Positions 6,164-7,785 of a stretch of DNA of 7,785 nt are shown one piece after another; the first letter of the stretch is position 1; each line of letters opens with the position of its first letter. This stretch comes from Spirochaetaceae bacterium (GTDB lineage: Bacteria; Spirochaetota; Spirochaetia; PWKH01). The notes under the pieces were generated by a model, which saw only the letters and a program-made list of their open reading frames with translations, was not told the origin of the DNA and did no database searches. Position numbers and translations under genes: made by a program. The stretch is taken from assembly GCA_003557605.1 (NCBI GenBank), contig PWNW01000383.1, positions 1 through 7,785 on the forward strand. Reading direction: 5' to 3'.

Positions 6164-7108
6164 TCACCTGTACTGTGTTCTCACCCGGGGATCTATCAGG
6201 GTATAGAGAAGATCCACAAGGAGGGTGACGATGCTGAAAATGATGGCATAGGTTAATATGATGCCCTGCACCATGTTGTAGTCCTGGGCCCTGACGGAAT
6301 CAATCAGCAGCCTTCCAATGCCCGGCCAGGCGAATATCCGCTCTGTTACCACCGAACCCCCAAGCAGCACTCCGAAGCGCAGGCCGACGATGGTTACCAC
6401 CGGCATCAAGGCATTGCGAAGGGCATGGGAAAATACTACGATCCATTCATTGAGTCCCTTTGCCCGGGCAGTTCTGACATAGTCCTGCCTGAGCACCTCC
6501 AGCATGGAGGAGCGGGTTATTCTGGTGATGAAGGCTGCATGGGCAGTGCCGAGCACAATTGCCGGCATAATAATATGTCTGATAGTACCGTATCCCGAAG
6601 CGGGAAGCAGGGTGTATCCGTAGTTGTTGCTCCAGAACACCGAGAATACCAGAATGAGCATCAGTCCGAGCCAGAAATTGGGCATGGAAACCCCAAGCAG
6701 GGCGCTGAACATAGCCCCTCCGTCCCAGAATGTATACTGCTTGATCGCCGCAACGATACCGGCAATCAGTCCGATGATCACCGCAACAACCAGGGAGGCA
6801 GCTGCCAGCTGCATAGTGGCGGGAAGCCGGGTCATGATAATGTCAAACACCGGCTGTCCGGTACGGAAGGAGTCTCCGAGGTCCCCCCGAAATATACCGA
6901 AGAGAAAATTTCCGTACTGGACAAAAAACGGGTCATTGAGTCCCAAGTTTTCCCGCATCGCCTCAATTTCTGCACGGGTCGCATCCTGGGGCAGCATCAA
7001 TGCAGCCGGATCTCCCGGAGTGAGGTGCATGATGGCAAACACAATGAATGTTGCTCCGATGAGCACCGGGATGAGCACGAACAGACGTTTGAAAATATAG
7101 CGTAACAC
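6164..7108 (-). CDS. dppB: Dipeptide/oligopeptide ABC transporter permease, DppB type
   Basis: A 314-residue inner-membrane permease that forms the channel with DppC. It opens with M-L-R-Y-I-F-K-R-L-F and a first helix at about 9-29, then the conserved H-L-T-P-G-D-P (28-34) and an N-G-L-like linker L-G-L-N-D-P (55-60). Other helices lie at about 98-122, 133-158, 179-197, 237-257 and 281-305. The EAA region (R-Q-D-Y-V-R-T-A-R-A-K-G-L, 207-219) and the end V-D-L-L-Y-T-L-I-D-P-R-V-R are strong DppB signatures. The length is slightly below the E. coli protein because the periplasmic loop after residue 160 is short. The start codon is GTG (7108-7106), supported by GGAGGGAG with a 7-nt spacer. The gene follows the binding protein after a 76-bp gap that contains a stable hairpin. 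Confidence 0.95.
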   Translation of the reverse strand: MLRYIFKRLFVLIPVLIGATFIVFAIMHLTPGDPAALMLPQDATRAEIEAMRENLGLNDPFFVQYGNFLFGIFRGDLGDSFRTGQPVFDIIMTRLPATMQLAAASLVVAVIIGLIAGIVAAIKQYTFWDGGAMFSALLGVSMPNFWLGLMLILVFSVFWSNNYGYTLLPASGYGTIRHIIMPAIVLGTAHAAFITRITRSSMLEVLRQDYVRTARAKGLNEWIVVFSHALRNALMPVVTIVGLRFGVLLGGSVVTERIFAWPGIGRLLIDSVRAQDYNMVQGIILTYAIIFSIVTLLVDLLYTLIDPRVRTQYR

Positions 7109-7115
7109 AGTCTGA

Positions 7116-7123
7116 CTCCCTCC
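7116..7123 (-). promoter_or_regulatory. Ribosome binding site of dppB
   Basis: The minus strand reads GGAGGGAG, 7 nt before the GTG at 7108. It supports the GTG as the start even though no ATG is available nearby. Confidence 0.75.
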
Positions 7124-7132
7124 ATACAGAAT

Positions 7133-7162
7133 CAGTGTGATGCCCCGAAGGACATCACACTG
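7133..7162 (-). promoter_or_regulatory. Intercistronic UUCG hairpin between the binding-protein gene and dppB
   Basis: The two 10-base arms CAGTGTGATG (7162-7153) and CATCACACTG (7142-7133) are perfect complements. On the minus strand the ten bases between them, TCCTTCGGGG, add a T-G wobble and two C-G pairs closed around a TTCG loop. The RNA would be a 13-pair stem capped by the very stable C(UUCG)G tetraloop. No T-run follows (ATTCTGTATGG), so a classic terminator is unlikely. Such hairpins after binding-protein genes commonly protect the upstream mRNA from 3' exonucleases or partly attenuate read-through, giving more binding protein than permease. That role is inferred here. Confidence 0.75.
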
Positions 7163-7184
7163 CTTGTATCACAAATGCAAGGTA

Positions 7185-7785
7185 TTATTCCAGACCAACT
7201 CCGTGGAACAGGTGATAGCCTGAACTGGAGGGCTGAAAATTTGTCACATTGGACCGGATGCCGACTGCTTCACGGTCATCGGTCACGGGAATAATGGGAG
7301 CATATTCAGCGATCATGCGCTGCACTTCATGGTAGATCTGAGCACGGGTTTCCATGTCAGTTTCCACCATGCCTGCGATGAGCAGATCATCAAGCTCGCT
7401 CAGGTCGGTGTGGGACCTGTTTGCCGCACCAATATTTCCTGAATGGTAGTTCGGGTGGAGGGCATGGTGAGGATCTCCGGTGCTTGCCAGCCAGGAAAGC
7501 TGGGCCATGTCATGGTTTCCCGCAGCGGTCAGCTGAAGATATGCGCCCCATTCATAAATTTCAATGCTCATATCGATGCCGAGCTCACGGAACTGACTTC
7601 CGAGGATTTCTGCAATCATCCTGCGCTCGGGGTTGTCGTCTATCGCCATGGTGAAACTGAACCCGTTGCTGTAGCCGGCCTCTGAGAGCAGTTCCTTCGC
7701 ACGGTCTATGTCCTGGTCATACATGTAGACATCGGGGTTGAATGCCCAGATGGAGCTGTTCATGTACCCGGTTGCAGCGGTGCCG
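7185..7785 (-). CDS. Peptide ABC transporter substrate-binding protein (family 5), C-terminal part
   Basis: The gene is cut by the right window edge. About 199 residues of the C-terminal part are present, and the frame stays open to the edge beyond the Met at 7763, so that Met is internal. It fits the solute-binding protein family 5 (DppA/OppA): Y-D-Q-D-I-D-R-A-K-E-L-L-S-E-A-G-Y is the usual segment before the hinge, followed by a lobe strand (F-S-F-T-M-A), the helix with R-R-M-I-A-E-I-L-G-S-Q-F, L-S-W-L-A-S-T-G-D-P in the ligand-region loop, the R-A-Q-I-Y-H-E-V-Q-R-M-I-A-E-Y-A-P-I-I-P-V helix-strand, and a short C-terminal strand. It would lie in the periplasm or on the lipid-anchored surface; the signal peptide is outside the window. 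As the first subunit gene it defines the transporter's specificity, which cannot be judged from this part. Confidence 0.92.
   Translation of the reverse strand, partial: GTAATGYMNSSIWAFNPDVYMYDQDIDRAKELLSEAGYSNGFSFTMAIDDNPERRMIAEILGSQFRELGIDMSIEIYEWGAYLQLTAAGNHDMAQLSWLASTGDPHHALHPNYHSGNIGAANRSHTDLSELDDLLIAGMVETDMETRAQIYHEVQRMIAEYAPIIPVTDDREAVGIRSNVTNFQPSSSGYHLFHGVGLE

Noticed and set aside
6425..7105. Long plus-strand open frame of 226 codons opposite dppB
   Set aside because: It is antisense to a clearly conserved permease, its composition is hydrophilic and His/Ser/Glu-rich as expected from a complementary membrane-protein frame, and no domain is recognisable.
7136..7159. TGTGAT and ATCACA half-sites like a CRP operator
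   Set aside because: The half-sites are separated by 12 bases instead of the 6 between TGTGA and TCACA in CRP sites, and the structure is better explained as the UUCG hairpin.

Overview
The window is an ordinary-looking bacterial operon region of moderate GC, with genes packed at zero to 86 bp spacing and no RNA genes, mobile elements or CRISPR. The organism cannot be fixed from the sequence. The ABC subunit with a D-G-G-R signature and the ChrA style would fit a spirochaete or another deep-branching anaerobe, but that is a low-confidence guess.

Layout: one plus-strand gene enters from the left edge, the C-terminal part of a YcgQ/TIGR03943 (DUF1980) protein ending at 407. Everything else is on the minus strand and reads right to left: the C-terminal third of a family 5 solute-binding protein (7785-7185), a strong hairpin with a UUCG loop (7162-7133), the permeases DppB and DppC, the ATPases DppD and DppF, a class I glutamine amidotransferase-like (peptidase C26, PuuD-type) hydrolase, then a PanE/ApbA-family reductase and a ChrA chromate transporter that converges on the YcgQ gene.

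How the genes work together: the binding protein, two permeases and two ATPases form a complete dipeptide/oligopeptide (Dpp/Opp-type) importer. The C26 hydrolase overlaps the dppF stop codon by ATGA, so it is translationally tied to the importer. This suggests that the imported substrate is, or includes, a gamma-glutamyl compound cleaved in the cytoplasm. The panE-like and chrA genes lie behind an 86-bp gap that contains a near-consensus sigma-70-type promoter, so they are probably a separate two-gene unit, themselves joined by an ATGA overlap.

I did not see a clearly new system. The points most worth checking are the PanE-like protein that lacks both conserved active-site asparagines, the UUCG hairpin between the binding protein and permease genes, the amidotransferase coupled to the peptide importer, and the ambiguous start of dppD.
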